Shown here piece after piece: positions 38,186-48,030 of a DNA stretch of 63,821 bases (position 1 is the first letter of the stretch; each line of letters starts with the position of its first letter). Made by a program: the position numbers and the translations under genes. This DNA is from Candidatus Eiseniibacteriota bacterium. Lineage in GTDB: Bacteria; Eisenbacteria; RBG-16-71-46. Location of the stretch: contig JADJLL010000024.1 in the NCBI GenBank assembly GCA_016710095.1, forward strand, positions 1-63,821. The letters run 5' to 3'. The notes below the pieces were generated by a model that worked only from the letters and a program-made list of their open reading frames with translations, had not been told where the DNA came from and did not search any database.

Positions 38186-38761
38186 TTACTCGCCAGCCCC
38201 CGCAGGCGCCGGGTGCGCGATCTTCGCACTGTCCGCAGGCCAGTTGACCGGCTTGCCACTCGTGCCGCGCTCGTTGTGGCACTTCGCGCAGACTTCCTTC
38301 GTCGGCATGACCAGGCCCAGCGCCTTGCCGTCCGTCGTGCCGGCCTTGATGGCCTTCATCGTGGACGACTTGTAGTAGCCGCTGCCCGGGCCGTGGCAGG
38401 ACTCACAGCCGACACCGGCGGAGTCCGAGTACGTCGCTTCGAACATGCTCGCGTCGGCGCCATGGCCGGTCACGTGGCACTCGAGGCACTCCTTGGCCTT
38501 CTGCGGATCCTTGATGCCCTTGGCAGCCGCGATCTCGAGAGCCTTCGGGCTCGCGAGCACGAGGAACGCCTGGGAGTGCTTCGACTCCGACCACTGCTTG
38601 AACTGGGCACCCTTGGCGGCGCTGCTGTGGCACTTCTTGCAGTTCTTCACACCGACGTAGTGGCCCACGACTGCAGGCGCTTCGCCTTCCTGCGCGGCCG
38701 TGAACGACGCGGCGAAGATCGCGGTCACGACGGCGAGGCCGACCCAGAGACGCGATTTCAT
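38186..38761 (-). CDS. Tetraheme cytochrome c554-like protein
   Basis: The 191-residue exported protein has a signal peptide (MKSRLWVGLAVVTAIFAASF, then TAAQ) and four CxxCH haem sites: CKKCH, CLECH, CESCH and CAKCH. HYVGVKNCKKCHSSAAKGAQ and FKQWSESKHSQAF at the N-terminus match the cytochrome c554/c' domain. CESCHGPGSGYYKS is also typical. GGAGGG lies upstream of the ATG. It faces the decaheme-porin pair and probably acts as a periplasmic electron carrier feeding or draining that conduit; that partnership is inferred from position. Confidence 0.92.
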   Translation of the reverse strand: MKSRLWVGLAVVTAIFAASFTAAQEGEAPAVVGHYVGVKNCKKCHSSAAKGAQFKQWSESKHSQAFLVLASPKALEIAAAKGIKDPQKAKECLECHVTGHGADASMFEATYSDSAGVGCESCHGPGSGYYKSSTMKAIKAGTTDGKALGLVMPTKEVCAKCHNERGTSGKPVNWPADSAKIAHPAPAGAGE

Positions 38762-38982
38762 TTGCTGGAACCCTCCATGTGTGTGTCCCGATGCGCGGCT
38801 TGCTGAACCACGGAGACCATCGGTTTGGCCCTTCTGGCCTCCCCCAACGAGAGCACCCTATACGACGAGGGCCCGCGTTGGCCGGCGGTCCATCGGTCTA
38901 CCTCCCGGAGGATGCACCTTCGGTATACGCGGGCCGCGGCGCCGGTTTATTCCGGGGGTATTTTCGGCCGGGATTTCCCGGC

Positions 38983-39537
38983 TCAGCGGGCGGCGATCCC
39001 GGCGGACCAGGCTCGGCGGCCTCTGCCGGCGTGTCCGCCACCGTCGACGTGCCGGAACAGGTGCGCCGGGATGAACCCGGGCCCGCGATGCAGCTCGATC
39101 CACTCCCGCCAATGCGCCCCCATCAGCACGAGCGGCGCGGTGGGTCGCGCGGAGACGGCCAGCATCGTCCACGCGATGAAGATCTCGGTGAGCGTCCCGA
39201 TGCTGCCGGTCACCGCGACGAACGCGTCGGCCTCGCGCACGAGGTGATCGAGACGCGCGTAGATCGTCGGCGTGTGGACGCGCTCGTGCACCCAGGGATT
39301 GACCGGACCGCGCTTCTCGAACAGGTCGACGGTCACGCCGATCACGTGCCCGCCCGCTTCGTTCGCGCCGCGCGATGCGGCCGCCATCGCGCCGTCGTAG
39401 CCGCCGGTCATCACCGCGAGACCGCGGGCCGCGAGCTCGGCGCCCAGTTCGCGCACTTCGGCGTACGCCGGCTCGTCCTCACGCAACGTGCTGCTTCCGA
39501 ATACCGCGACGACGGGTCGGCGATCGCTGGCGCTCAT
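38983..39537 (-). CDS. LOG-family (TIGR00725-like) putative nucleotide-binding protein
   Basis: The 184-residue Rossmann-like protein begins VVAVFGSSTLREDEPAYAEV. It has GLAVMTGGYDGAMAAASRGA and a TGSIGTLTE motif in place of the PGGxGTxxE of LOG cytokinin-type phosphoribohydrolases. The Arg and Glu expected for catalysis are only partly conserved, so activity is uncertain. The C-terminal 20 residues are Gly/Arg-rich and could reflect an indel. It is divergent from the MocR gene. The 221 bases between it and the tetraheme gene show only a weak GCCGGG/CCCGGC hairpin at 38967-38982. Confidence 0.8.
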   Translation of the reverse strand: MSASDRRPVVAVFGSSTLREDEPAYAEVRELGAELAARGLAVMTGGYDGAMAAASRGANEAGGHVIGVTVDLFEKRGPVNPWVHERVHTPTIYARLDHLVREADAFVAVTGSIGTLTEIFIAWTMLAVSARPTAPLVLMGAHWREWIELHRGPGFIPAHLFRHVDGGGHAGRGRRAWSAGIAAR

Positions 39538-39696
39538 GACGGCTCTCCGGGTCCGATGGTGCAGAGGTGAGCGCGCACTCTGCCACGGCGAAGAGAAAAC
39601 GGCACTCGCCGGCGCGGCTGTCGGGGGACAGCCGGGGGGACCTCAGCCGGTTCGTGCCGCCACTCATGAAACTGAACCCCTTCCTCGGAGAAACAC

Positions 39697-39760
39697 TGGT
39701 ATGGCCACAAGCGCCAGAAGCCGATAGAGTCATGGCACCAATTCGTACCCCTCGGTACCA
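39697..39760 (+). promoter_or_regulatory. Candidate MocR operator region
   Basis: Upstream of the MocR gene there are three related words: TGGTATGGCCA (39697-39707), TGGCACCA (39733-39740) and GGTACCA (39754-39760). MocR-type regulators usually bind spaced direct or inverted repeats near their own promoter, so this is a plausible autoregulatory site. It is based on pattern only. Confidence 0.25.
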
Positions 39761-39775
39761 CTTTTCAGGATTCTC

Positions 39776-41269
39776 ATGCCTCGACGCCCATCCATTTCCA
39801 GCTTCCGAGCGTTCTCGCTCGATGTGGCCTCCGCGGAACCCCTCCACCGCCAGCTCTACGACGAGATCCGCCGGGCCATCCTGGCCGGCCGCCTCGCCGC
39901 CGGATCGCGCCTCCCCGCCAGCCGCGAACTCGCGAACGTCACTCGCGTTTCGCGCAATACGGTGTTGAGCGCCTACGAGCAGCTGCTCGCCGAGGGCTAC
40001 ATCCAGAGCCGCGCCGGCTCCGGCACGTTCGTGGCGTACTCGATCCCCGACGCCGCGGTGCCCGAATCCACGCAGTCGAGCCCGCCCGAGTCGAGCACCC
40101 CGCGCGCGCTCTCGCAGCGCGGAACACGCGTCGCGCGAACGAAGCTCGTCGACCTGCCGGTGATGCCGACGGCGAACACGTTTCGCCCCGGCCTGCCCGC
40201 GCTCGACCACTTCCCGATGGACATCTGGCGCCGCCTCATGGACCGGCGCCTCCGCCGCGCCTCCGTGCGCATGCTCAGCTACGACGATCCGCAGGGCTAC
40301 CTGCCGCTGCGCGAGGCGATCGCGGCGCACCTGGGCGCCGCGCGCGGCGCGCGCTGTAGCGCCGACCAGATCATGATCGTCAACGGCTCGCAGCAGGCGA
40401 TCCACCTGGTCACGCGCATGCTGCCGGATCCGGGCGACACCGCGTGGCTCGAGGATCCGGGCTACTTCGCGGCGCGCGCGGCGCTCAGCCGCCGGCCGTG
40501 CCCGTGGACGAGCAGGGCATGGACGTCGCGAAGGGCATCCAGCGCGCGCCGCACGCGCGCCTCGCCTACTGCACGCCCTCCCACCAGAATCCGCTCGGCG
40601 TCACGCTCAGCCTGCCGCGCCGCATGGCGCTCATGCAGTGGGCCGCGCAGAACGGCAGCTGGGTGCTCGAGGACGACAACGCGAGCGAGTACCGCTACTC
40701 CGGCCGCCCGCTCGCGGCGTTGCAGGGCATCGACGCGAGCCAGCACGTGCTCTACGCCGGCACGTTCAGCAAGGTGCTGTTCTCCTCGCTGCGGCTCGGC
40801 TACCTCGTGCTCCCTCCCGATCTCGTGAAGCCTTTCGTGGACGCGCGCGAACTCGTGGACCGGCAGACTCCGGGCGTCGTCCAGACGGTGCTCGCCGACT
40901 TCATGAACGAAGGCCACTTCGCGCGCCACATCCGCCGCATGCGCACGCTCTACGCGACGCGCCTCGGCGCGCTGCGCGCGCGGTCGGCCGCCGCCGCGGA
41001 CCGGCTCGCCGAGCTGCACGAGAGCCAAGGCGGCACCGCCTCGCGTGCTCTGGCTGCCGCCGGGCGTGGACGATCGCCAAGCCTCGCCGCGCTCGCCGCC
41101 ATGAGCATCCAGGCCCTGCCGGTCTCGAGCTACCAGTGCGGCGAATCCGCGCGCACCGGCCTCGTGCTCGGCTTCACCGGCGTGGACGAGCAGGAGCTCG
41201 CGATCGGCGTCCGCAAGATCGCCCGCGTGGTGCCGCCGCTGTGCGACCGGCGGCAAAGCGCGCACGTGA
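39776..41269 (+). CDS. MocR-type regulator: GntR domain fused to aminotransferase-like domain, frameshifted
   Basis: Residues 1-80 form a GntR winged helix (PLHRQLYDEIRRAILAGRLA, then GSRLPASRELANVTRVSRNT). A linker leads into a fold-type I aminotransferase domain: LSYDDPQGYLPLREAIAAHL, then IMIVNGSQQAIHLVTRMLPD. After a shift near 40495 it continues with YCTPSHQNPLGVTLSLPRR, LEDDNASEYRYSG and YAGTFSKVLFSSLRLGYL; TFSK holds the PLP lysine. Two more shifts near 41045 and 41100 precede MSIQALPVSSYQCG. The likely stop at 41267-41269 overlaps the next start. MocR proteins sense PLP or amino-acid-like ligands; the regulated genes may include the adjoining Rieske gene. Confidence 0.83.
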
Positions 41270-41656
41270 GCGAGTCCGCGGTCCGGGTGCGCGCCCGCGG
41301 CGCCGCTGGGCCGAAGGCGGCGGCGGCGCTTCCGCTCGACGCTCGACGGCGTGCAGCGCGACGCCTTCGCCGTGCGCTGGCACGGCGCGGTGCACGCGTT
41401 CGTGAACAGCTGCCGCCACCAGTCGCTTCCGCTCGACTTCGGCGACGGGCACTACTTCGACGACGCGTTCGACGCGCTCGTGTGCTGCCATCACGGCGCG
41501 CGCTTCGCTCCCGACACGGGCGAGTGCGTCGAAGGTCCGTGCCGCGGGGCGTTCCTCACCGCGCTCGCGCTCGAGGAACGCGACGGCGCGCTGTGGTGCA
41601 CGGGCCGCCGCGCGAGCGATTCGCCGGACACGCGAACGGACCGGGCGCCGCGCTGA
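41266..41656 (+). CDS. Small Rieske-type [2Fe-2S] protein
   Basis: The clear reading begins VQRDAFAVRWHGAVHAFVNS. It contains both halves of the Rieske motif: CRH in NSCRHQSLPLDF and, 20 residues on, CCHH in LVCCHHGARF. DTGECVEGPCRGAFL follows, the usual Rieske ferredoxin tail. The frame is open only from 41270. A GTG at 41266, overlapping the MocR stop, would give a natural N-terminus (VSESAVRV) if a one-base error near 41320 is corrected; otherwise translation begins at the GTG at 41351. The length of about 130 residues suits a stand-alone ferredoxin component. It converges with the molybdenum operon, 35 bases away. Confidence 0.75.
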
Positions 41657-41691
41657 GGCGCGCCACGCCGTCCGTCTCCGCAAGCCGCGCG

Positions 41692-42357
41692 TCAGTCCTT
41701 CGGCGTGTTGCGGTTGCGCACGACGCCGCCGTCGCGCACGTCCACGAAACCGACCAGGCGCGCCGAACGCCGCACCGCATCGCCCAGATCCACCGCCACC
41801 TTGTCGCGCACGATCGCACGCGCGAGCGCGGGCGACAGCACGAGCGGATGCCCGCGATGGCCCTTGAAGCGAGGCACGAGCGCGTACGGGAACGCGGGCG
41901 TGTCGGCTTTGAAGGCCTTCAGCGCGTCGGCCATCATCGCCGTCAGCGCCTCGACCGTCTCGCCACTCACTTCGGGATGATCGACGGGGAGCACGGCGAT
42001 GCTCGCCGGCAGGAGCTTGAGCGCCGCCGCGAGGCCGACCTTGGCGGACGACAGCATGCCCTGCTTCCACTTCGCGTTCGTCTCGAAGCGCAGTTCGAGG
42101 CCGCGCGCGCCCTTGCGACGCGCTTCGTGCAGGTCCGCGGTCAGCGCGCCGGACTCGACGAGCTCCGTGAACTCCTTCTCGAGCGCGGTGCGCACGGCGT
42201 TGCCGTTGCTGCCGAGCACGGCGACGACGACGTCGCAGGACGACCACAGCGCGCGGGTGCCGTGCACGAGGAACGAGTGCCCCTTCCAGCGCACGAGCGG
42301 CTTCGGACTCTTCATGCGGGTCGAGGCGCCCGCGGCCAACAGCACACCCACGTTCAT
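41692..42357 (-). CDS. MobA/MocA-like molybdopterin nucleotidyltransferase
   Basis: The 221-residue protein starts with the nucleotide-binding motif GVLLAAGASTRMKSPKPLV (GxxLAAGxSxRMGxxK). It has SIAVLPVDHPEVSGETVEAL at the metal site and FKGHRGHPLVLSPALARAI near the end. This is the pattern of CTP:molybdopterin cytidylyltransferases (MocA) and related transferases. Last in a five-gene molybdenum hydroxylase operon, it most likely attaches the nucleotide to the pyranopterin cofactor of that enzyme. Its ATG overlaps the XdhC stop. Confidence 0.88.
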   Translation of the reverse strand: MNVGVLLAAGASTRMKSPKPLVRWKGHSFLVHGTRALWSSCDVVVAVLGSNGNAVRTALEKEFTELVESGALTADLHEARRKGARGLELRFETNAKWKQGMLSSAKVGLAAALKLLPASIAVLPVDHPEVSGETVEALTAMMADALKAFKADTPAFPYALVPRFKGHRGHPLVLSPALARAIVRDKVAVDLGDAVRRSARLVGFVDVRDGGVVRNRNTPKD

Positions 42358-43283
42358 GTGTCGCTCCCTTCGGTGGACTTCGCATCCGCGACGCGCGAGC
42401 GCCGATGGCGCGTGCGTGCGGCTTCTTCCCAACCCTTGTCCGGCGCGGTCTCGCGCCGCACGGCGACCAGTTCGGCCAGCACGCTGACCGCGATCTCCTC
42501 CGGCGTCTGCGCGCCGATCGGCAGGCCGAGCGGCGTGCGGAGCCGTGCGACCTGTTCGGCCGTGAAGCCGCGCGTCTCGAGACGGCGGCGGAACTTCGCG
42601 AGCTTGCCGAGGCTGCCGATCATGCCGGTGAACTTGAGCGGCTTGCGCAGCAGTTCCTGCACGATGCGCTGATCGAGATCGTGGTCGTGCGTGACGACGA
42701 CCGCGAAATCGGACTCCGTCGTCTCGAGCGCGCGTGCCGCGTCCGCCGGATCCTGCGCGCGCACGATCGCGCCGGGGAACCGCGCCGCGTTCGCCCACTC
42801 GTCGCGCCCGTCGAACACGGTGACCGCGAAGCCGCAGCCCGTCGCGAGCGCGGCGATCGGGCGCGCGATGTAACCCGCGCCGAACAGGAACAGCCGCGGC
42901 GGCGCTTCGAGCGACTCGATGTACACGACCATCTCGCCGCCGCAGCACATGCCGAGGTCCTGCGTGAGCTGCTTGCGCACGGTGATCGCGCCGCCGCCCG
43001 CCTCGAGCAGCGCGCGCGCCTCGCGCAGCGCTTCGTGCTCGATCGCGCCGCCGCCGATCGTGCCGGCCGTCGCGCCCGCGCCGTCCACGAGCATGCGCGT
43101 GCCGGCCTTCTGCGGCGTGAAGCCGCGCGACTCGACCACGGTGAGCATCGCCATGCGGCGGCCCTCGCCGCGCCACCGCGCGAGCACCTCCCACACGTCG
43201 GGCTCGCGCGCCTCGCCGAAGGCGTTCATCGCACGGTCCGCGTGTTCGCGCGGCTCGGGCCGATCGCCGGTCGGTTCGCTCAC
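42354..43283 (-). CDS. xdhC: XdhC-family molybdenum cofactor insertion/sulfuration factor
   Basis: The 309-residue protein begins at a GTG overlapping the previous stop. The N-terminal XdhC domain has MLTVVESRGFTPQKAGTRML and GTIGGGAIEHEALREA. The central DLGMCCGGEMVVYIE holds the conserved Cys pair. A Rossmann domain follows: RLFLFGAGYIARPIAALATG, then FAVVVTHDHDLDQRIVQELL, FTGMIGSLGKLAKFRRRL, and TPLGLPIGAQTPEEIAVSVL. XdhC proteins hold molybdopterin, supply the sulfido ligand and deliver the cofactor to xanthine-dehydrogenase-type enzymes. Its partners are the subunits encoded immediately upstream. Confidence 0.94.
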   Translation of the reverse strand: MSEPTGDRPEPREHADRAMNAFGEAREPDVWEVLARWRGEGRRMAMLTVVESRGFTPQKAGTRMLVDGAGATAGTIGGGAIEHEALREARALLEAGGGAITVRKQLTQDLGMCCGGEMVVYIESLEAPPRLFLFGAGYIARPIAALATGCGFAVTVFDGRDEWANAARFPGAIVRAQDPADAARALETTESDFAVVVTHDHDLDQRIVQELLRKPLKFTGMIGSLGKLAKFRRRLETRGFTAEQVARLRTPLGLPIGAQTPEEIAVSVLAELVAVRRETAPDKGWEEAARTRHRRSRVADAKSTEGSDT

Positions 43284-44293
43284 GCGTCCACCCCGAGCGC
43301 GCCTGGCGCAGCGCGCTTCACGAACACCGGCACCATGTCGTGCCGCCAGTCCGTGTCGTACGGAACGTTCGACAGCGGATGGCACTGCTTGAACGCGACC
43401 GCGCCGACGGCTTCGGCGAGCGCGGCGTCGTGCGGCTTGCCCACGGCGATCGCGTCGAGGCCGCCGAGCGTGCGTGGCTTGGCGCCGAGCGCGCTCACGA
43501 CCACGCGCAGCGCTTCGATGCGCGAGGCGTCGCCGCGCGCGGCCACGGCCACGCTGAGCATCGGGAAGTCGATCGCGGCGCGCGGGCGCAGCTTGCGGTA
43601 CGCCGTGCGCACGCCGAGCGACGAGGCGGGCACGAGCACGCGCGTCACCAGTTCGCCGGGCACGAGCACGTTGTTGTGCACGCCGTCGCCCACGAAGAAG
43701 GCTTCGACCGGCAGCAGGCGACGCGTCACGGCGCCGCTGGCGCCGTCCGCTCCGGGCGTGGCGATCTCGACCTGCGCGCCGAGCGCGATCCACACCGGCG
43801 CGACGTCGGACGAATGCGCGGCGACGCAGCGCTTGCCCTGCGGCACGACGTGGCAGCGCGTGCCGTCCTTCTTGAGGCAGAAGCCGAGCGCCTCGCGCCA
43901 GAAGAAGGTCTGGTTGTAGTACGTGCAGCGCGTGTCGAGGCACAGGTTGCCGCCGACCGTGCCCATGTTGCGGATCTGCGGCGAGGCGACGTGCTCGGCC
44001 GCATCGGCGACGCCCGCGTAGTGCTCGCGCACGTACGGGTGCGCGGCCAGCTCGGTGAGCGTCACGAGCGCGCCGACTTCGAGTCCCGCGTCCGTCACGC
44101 GGATCCCGCGCAGTTCCTCGATGCCGCCCAGATGCACGAGGCGCTTGGGCTCGTGCAGGCGGTGCTTGAGGTTCGGCACGGCGTCGGTGCCGCCGGCGAC
44201 GATCAGGCATTCGCCCGGGCTCGCGGCGAGCACGCGCATCGCCTCGTCCACGGTCTTCGGCCGCGACCACGCGAAAACGGGAAGGGTGAGCAT
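43280..44293 (-). CDS. FAD subunit of molybdenum hydroxylase, HcrB-like with [4Fe-4S] loop
   Basis: The 337-residue CoxM-type subunit binds FAD through CLIVAGGTDAVPNLK and IRNMGTVGGNLCLDTRC. It has an insertion with cysteines at 118, 123, 139, 147 and 156 (C..C..YYNQTFFWRE, FCLKKDGTRCHVVPQGKRC). The 123/139/147/156 spacing matches the loop that carries an extra [4Fe-4S] cluster in the beta subunit of 4-hydroxybenzoyl-CoA reductase (HcrB), which ordinary xanthine dehydrogenases lack. The ATG overlaps the large-subunit stop by one base. I infer that the enzyme reduces or hydroxylates an aromatic or heteroaromatic substrate; the substrate itself is not shown. Confidence 0.93.
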   Translation of the reverse strand: MLTLPVFAWSRPKTVDEAMRVLAASPGECLIVAGGTDAVPNLKHRLHEPKRLVHLGGIEELRGIRVTDAGLEVGALVTLTELAAHPYVREHYAGVADAAEHVASPQIRNMGTVGGNLCLDTRCTYYNQTFFWREALGFCLKKDGTRCHVVPQGKRCVAAHSSDVAPVWIALGAQVEIATPGADGASGAVTRRLLPVEAFFVGDGVHNNVLVPGELVTRVLVPASSLGVRTAYRKLRPRAAIDFPMLSVAVAARGDASRIEALRVVVSALGAKPRTLGGLDAIAVGKPHDAALAEAVGAVAFKQCHPLSNVPYDTDWRHDMVPVFVKRAAPGALGVDA

Positions 44294-46786
44294 CAGCGCG
44301 GCCCTCCCACCTGGGCGCGCGCACGCTCCCAGTTCGCACGCGCGTCGCCGCCGCGCAGCAGGCGGGCGACGCTCGGCGGGTCGAACGGCAGCGCGTCGCA
44401 GCGCACGCCGAGCGCATCGTAGATCGCGTTCGCGATCGCCGGGATGCTCGGGTGCAGCGGGCCCTCGCCCGCTTCCTTCGCGCCGTACGGCCCCTCCGGG
44501 TCCACGGACTCCACGATGAGCGCGTGCAGCTCGGGCGTGTCGAGCGAGGTCGGCATGCGGTAGTCGAGCAGCGACGGCCCCTGGTGCAGGCCGAACGCGT
44601 GCCCGGGCGCGGCGTCCTTGTAGCGCTGCGTCTCGAGCAGCGCCTCGCCGAAGCCCATGTACGCGCTGCCTTCCATCTGCCCTTCGACCGTCACCGGGTT
44701 CAGCGCTCGGCCGCAGTCGTGCGCGACCCAGATGTGCTTCACCGCGACGAAGCCCGTCTCGGGATCGCAGTCCACCTCGGCGACGTGCGCCGTGAACGAG
44801 TACGCCGGCGAGGCGCCGATCGTGCCGCCGCGATACTCGCCGCCGAGCTTCGGGCTCTGGTACCAGCCGACCGAGCCGAGCGTGCCGTGGCGCGCCTCCG
44901 CCCGCTGGAAGGCTTCCTTCACGGAAATCGCGAACTGCGCGGGATCGCTCGTCGCGCAGGCGACGCCGTCGGCGAGCACGATCTCGCCCGGCGAAACGCC
45001 CCAGCGTTCGGCGAGCGTCTGCGCGATCTTGATCCGCAGGTGGCGCGCGGCGTCGAGGCAGGCGTTGCCCACCATGAACGTCTCGCGGCTCGAATACGCG
45101 CCGAGATCCACCGGCGTGAGGTCGGTGTCGCCGGCGACCACGCGCACGTCGCGCAGGTCGAGCCCGAGCTCCTCGCACACGATGTACGCGAGCACGGACT
45201 CGACGCCCTGCCCGATGTCCGAACAGCCGCTCATCACGGTCGCCCGGCCCGAACGGTCGAGCCGCAGCTGCACCGCGCTCTGCGGCATCTCGTTCGGGTA
45301 GATGCAGTAGTTCGTGCCGCTGATGTACATGCTGCCGGCGACGCCGATGCCGCGGCCGTAGGGCATGCGGCGGAACTTGCCCGCCCAGCCCGACTCGCGC
45401 TCGACGGCGTCGAGGCACTCGAGGAATCCGTTCGACGTGACGCGCATGCCGTTCACGGTCTTCGTGCGCTCGCCGATGAAGTTCCGGCGCCGCACGTCGA
45501 TCGGATCGATCCCCGCGCGCTCGGAGAGCTTGTCGAGCTGGCACTCGAACGCGAAGCGCGGCTGCACCGAGCCGTGCCCGCGCTTGGGGCCGCAGGCCGG
45601 CTTGTTCGTGAACAGCCGCGTCGAATCGAATCGGTACGCCGGCAGCGCGTAAGGCGCCGTGAGCAGCTGGCCGGAGTAGTACGTGGTCACGAGCCCGAAC
45701 GAGCTGTACGCGCCGCCGTCGAGCTGCACGAGCGCGTCGGTGCCGGCGATCATGCCGTCGGCGTTCATGCCCGTGCGATAGCGCAGCCGCATGGGATGGC
45801 GGCCGCGGTGCGCGTAGAAGACTTCCTCGCGCGTGTAGAGGATCTTCACCGGGCGGCCCGTGACCATGGACAGCTTCGCGGCCGCGAACTCGAGCGAGAA
45901 CGGCTCGCTCTTGCCGCCGAAGCCGCCGCCCACGACGGGCTGGATCACGCGCACGCGCTGCGTCGGCAGGTTCAGCACCTTGGCGAGGTCGCGATGCAGG
46001 TAGTGCGCGACCTGCGTGCTCGACCACACCGTGAGCAGCCCGGTCGCGTCGAACTCCGCGACGCAGCAGTGCGGCTCCAGCGGCGCGTGCGTCGAGCCTT
46101 CGTACCAGTAGTCGCCCTCGACCACGTGGTCGGCCGCGGCGAGCGCGCCGTCCACGTCGCCGAACTCGAGGCGCACGTGCTTGCTGATGTTGCCCTCGCC
46201 CGCCTTCTCGTTGACCTGCCACTCCGGATGCGCGAGCGCGGCATCGATGTCGGTCACCGCCGGCAGCACTTCGTACTCGACGCGGATGCGCGCAGCGCGC
46301 CTCCTCGCACGTGCGTTCGTCGTCGGCCGCGACTGCGGCGATCGCGTCGCCGACGTAGCGCACCTTGTCCGTGCACAGCGCCTGCTCGTCCTCGGTCCAC
46401 GGAATGATGCCGAAGTGCGTCGGCATGTCGGCGCCGGTCACGACCGCGTGCACGCCGGGCAGCGCCAGCGCGGCGCTCGCGTCGATCGACACGATGCGCG
46501 CGTGCGCGTGGATCGAACGCAGCAGCTTCGCGTGCAGCATGCGCGGCAGCGCGAGGTCGTCCGCGTACACCGCGCGGCCCGTGACCTTCGCGAGCCCTTC
46601 GACCTTGCGGTTGCGCTTGCCGATCATGCGGAAGTCGCCGTTCGGCGGCGCCGCGCGTCCGCCCTCCCACACGGGAGGCGTGAGGCGGTCTTCCTTCGGC
46701 ATGGTGCGGTTTTTCGGAATCGCCATGCTCGCCGCTGGCGCCGAGCCGGGGGCGCCGGCGTCCTTCTTCTGCTTGTCGCCGCTCAC
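44293..46786 (-). CDS. Molybdopterin-binding large subunit of molybdenum hydroxylase, one frameshift
   Basis: The GTG at 46786 overlaps the 2Fe-2S subunit stop. An unusual 45-residue Lys/Pro-rich N-terminal tail (SGDKQKKDAGAPGSAP) precedes the core. Core motifs are EGLAKVTGRAVYADDLALPR, VGDAIAAVAADDERTCEEA, QPVVGGGFGGKSEPFSLEF, CGPKRGHGSVQPRFAFECQL and DIGQGVESVLAYIVCEELGL. Near the end are HDCGRALNPVTVEGQMEGSA and GPYGAKEAGEGPLHPSIPAI, whose Glu is the likely catalytic residue. The frame breaks once near 46280. Corrected length is about 830 residues. With the HcrB-like FAD subunit and the 2Fe-2S subunit it forms an alpha-beta-gamma enzyme. Confidence 0.93.
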
Positions 46787-47274
46787 TTCGCGCGCTCCCG
46801 CAGTTCGGCCGCGGCCAGTTCGACGGCGTCCAGGATCTTCGTGTAGCCCGTGCAGCGGCAGAGATTGCCCGACAGCGCGTGCGAGATCTCGTCGCGGCTC
46901 GGCGCGCTCTCGCGCTGCAGCAGCGCGTACGCGCTCATGAGCATGCCCGGCGTGCAGAAGCCGCACTGCGCGCCGCCCGTGCGGTCGAACGCGTCCTGCA
47001 GCGGATGCGGCACGCCCTTCTCGGCGAGCCCTTCGACCGTCGTCACCGCGCGGCCGTCGCACGCGAGCGCGAGCGTGAGGCACGAGAGCGTCGGCACGCC
47101 GTCGACCAGCACCGTGCACGCGCCGCAGTCGCCCTTGTCGCAGCCCTGCTTGCTGCCGGTGAGGCGGAGCTCGTAGCGCAGCGCCTCGAGCAGCGTGGTG
47201 GCGGGCGTGATCGCGCACGTGCGCGAGTCGCCGTTGATGTGGATCGTGCACGGCACGAGGGCAGCTGCGTCCAC
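46783..47274 (-). CDS. [2Fe-2S] subunit of molybdenum hydroxylase
   Basis: The 163-residue protein has a plant-type ferredoxin domain (GCDKGDCGACTVLVDG, then TLSCLTLA) and a helical [2Fe-2S] domain (GGAQCGFCTPGMLMSAYALL, then GNLCRCTGYTKILDAV). These eight cysteines bind the two clusters of the small subunit. The GTG at 47274 has GAGGAG upstream and begins close to the first strand (VPCTIHINGD), so I prefer it to an upstream start. It is the first gene of the molybdenum operon; the 120 bases to the next plus-strand gene must contain its promoter. Confidence 0.95.
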   Translation of the reverse strand: MDAAALVPCTIHINGDSRTCAITPATTLLEALRYELRLTGSKQGCDKGDCGACTVLVDGVPTLSCLTLALACDGRAVTTVEGLAEKGVPHPLQDAFDRTGGAQCGFCTPGMLMSAYALLQRESAPSRDEISHALSGNLCRCTGYTKILDAVELAAAELRERAK

Positions 47275-47394
47275 GGAATCTCCTCGACGTGTCGGCGTGT
47301 GAAGAACGAGAATGGGCGCGATTAGAGCGGGTGCGCGCGGAGGTGTCAACGTCCGCGGGCGTCCCCGCGAGCGCCCGAGAAAGGGCTTCACCGC

Positions 47395-47989
47395 ATGCCG
47401 TGCAGGATGCCGTCGTCCTCCTTTGTCGTCGCGTGCTGCTGCGTGCGCCGGTCGCCGGTGCGGCCGGCGCCGCCGGGGCGAGGTGCGCGTTTCTCGAGCG
47501 CGCGCTCTTCGACCTGAACCCGCCCGGGCGCAGGCACCGGGCTTCCCGGCGCTCGACGACTCGGCACCTGCGCCTGCCCTCGCCGGGCGGAGCCAGCCGT
47601 CTCGGTCACCGGCACCCCCGTGCCCATCGTGATGCGCTCGCGAACTGGGGCGACCCGGACACGGACGCCCCGACGGTGCTCGCCGCCGGGCTGGCGTTCG
47701 CGGTGCTCGGCCCCGGGTTCGGTTACCTGTATGCCGGCATCCCCGGCGAGGCGCTGCCCGGCCAGCTGCTTCGCGCGGGCGCGCTCGGCCTGGCCACCTT
47801 CACCGTGTTCGGCCCGTGGCGGCCGGGCCGACGGCGGCGGCCCTGGGCTCGCGCCTGTCGTGGCGGGAGGTTCTCGGGCGCGCCGCGGCGACCTCGGCAA
47901 CCCACGCGCGGCGCCACGGGCGGCGCGACGGGAGGTGGGCCCTGCCCCCGGGCGGCCGTCCCGCGCTGGCGCTCACCGTCCGGTTCTGA
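47395..47989 (+). CDS. Exported small membrane protein, frameshifted, related to the 49337 gene
   Basis: No single frame is open, but fragments in three frames join into a plausible protein. They are a signal-like N-terminus ending ARAQAPGFPALDD, then VTGTPVPIVM, ALANWGDPDTDAPTVLAAGL, AFAVLGPGFGYLYAGIPGEA, GALGLATFTVFGPW, and a C-terminus ALTVRF with stop at 47987-47989. The gene at 49337-49906 has the same plan: signal ending in FAQ, VGTAIPIGAG, WVLIYFGSVEGPALGYHYAG, GTLLVAV, and end PAATLRF. I therefore call this a paralogue with sequencing errors or a decaying copy. The function of neither is known. Confidence 0.5.
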
Positions 47990-48030
47990 CCCTTCCGGCC
48001 CGGTTGCCGGGTCCGGGAGCCGCGTGCATC

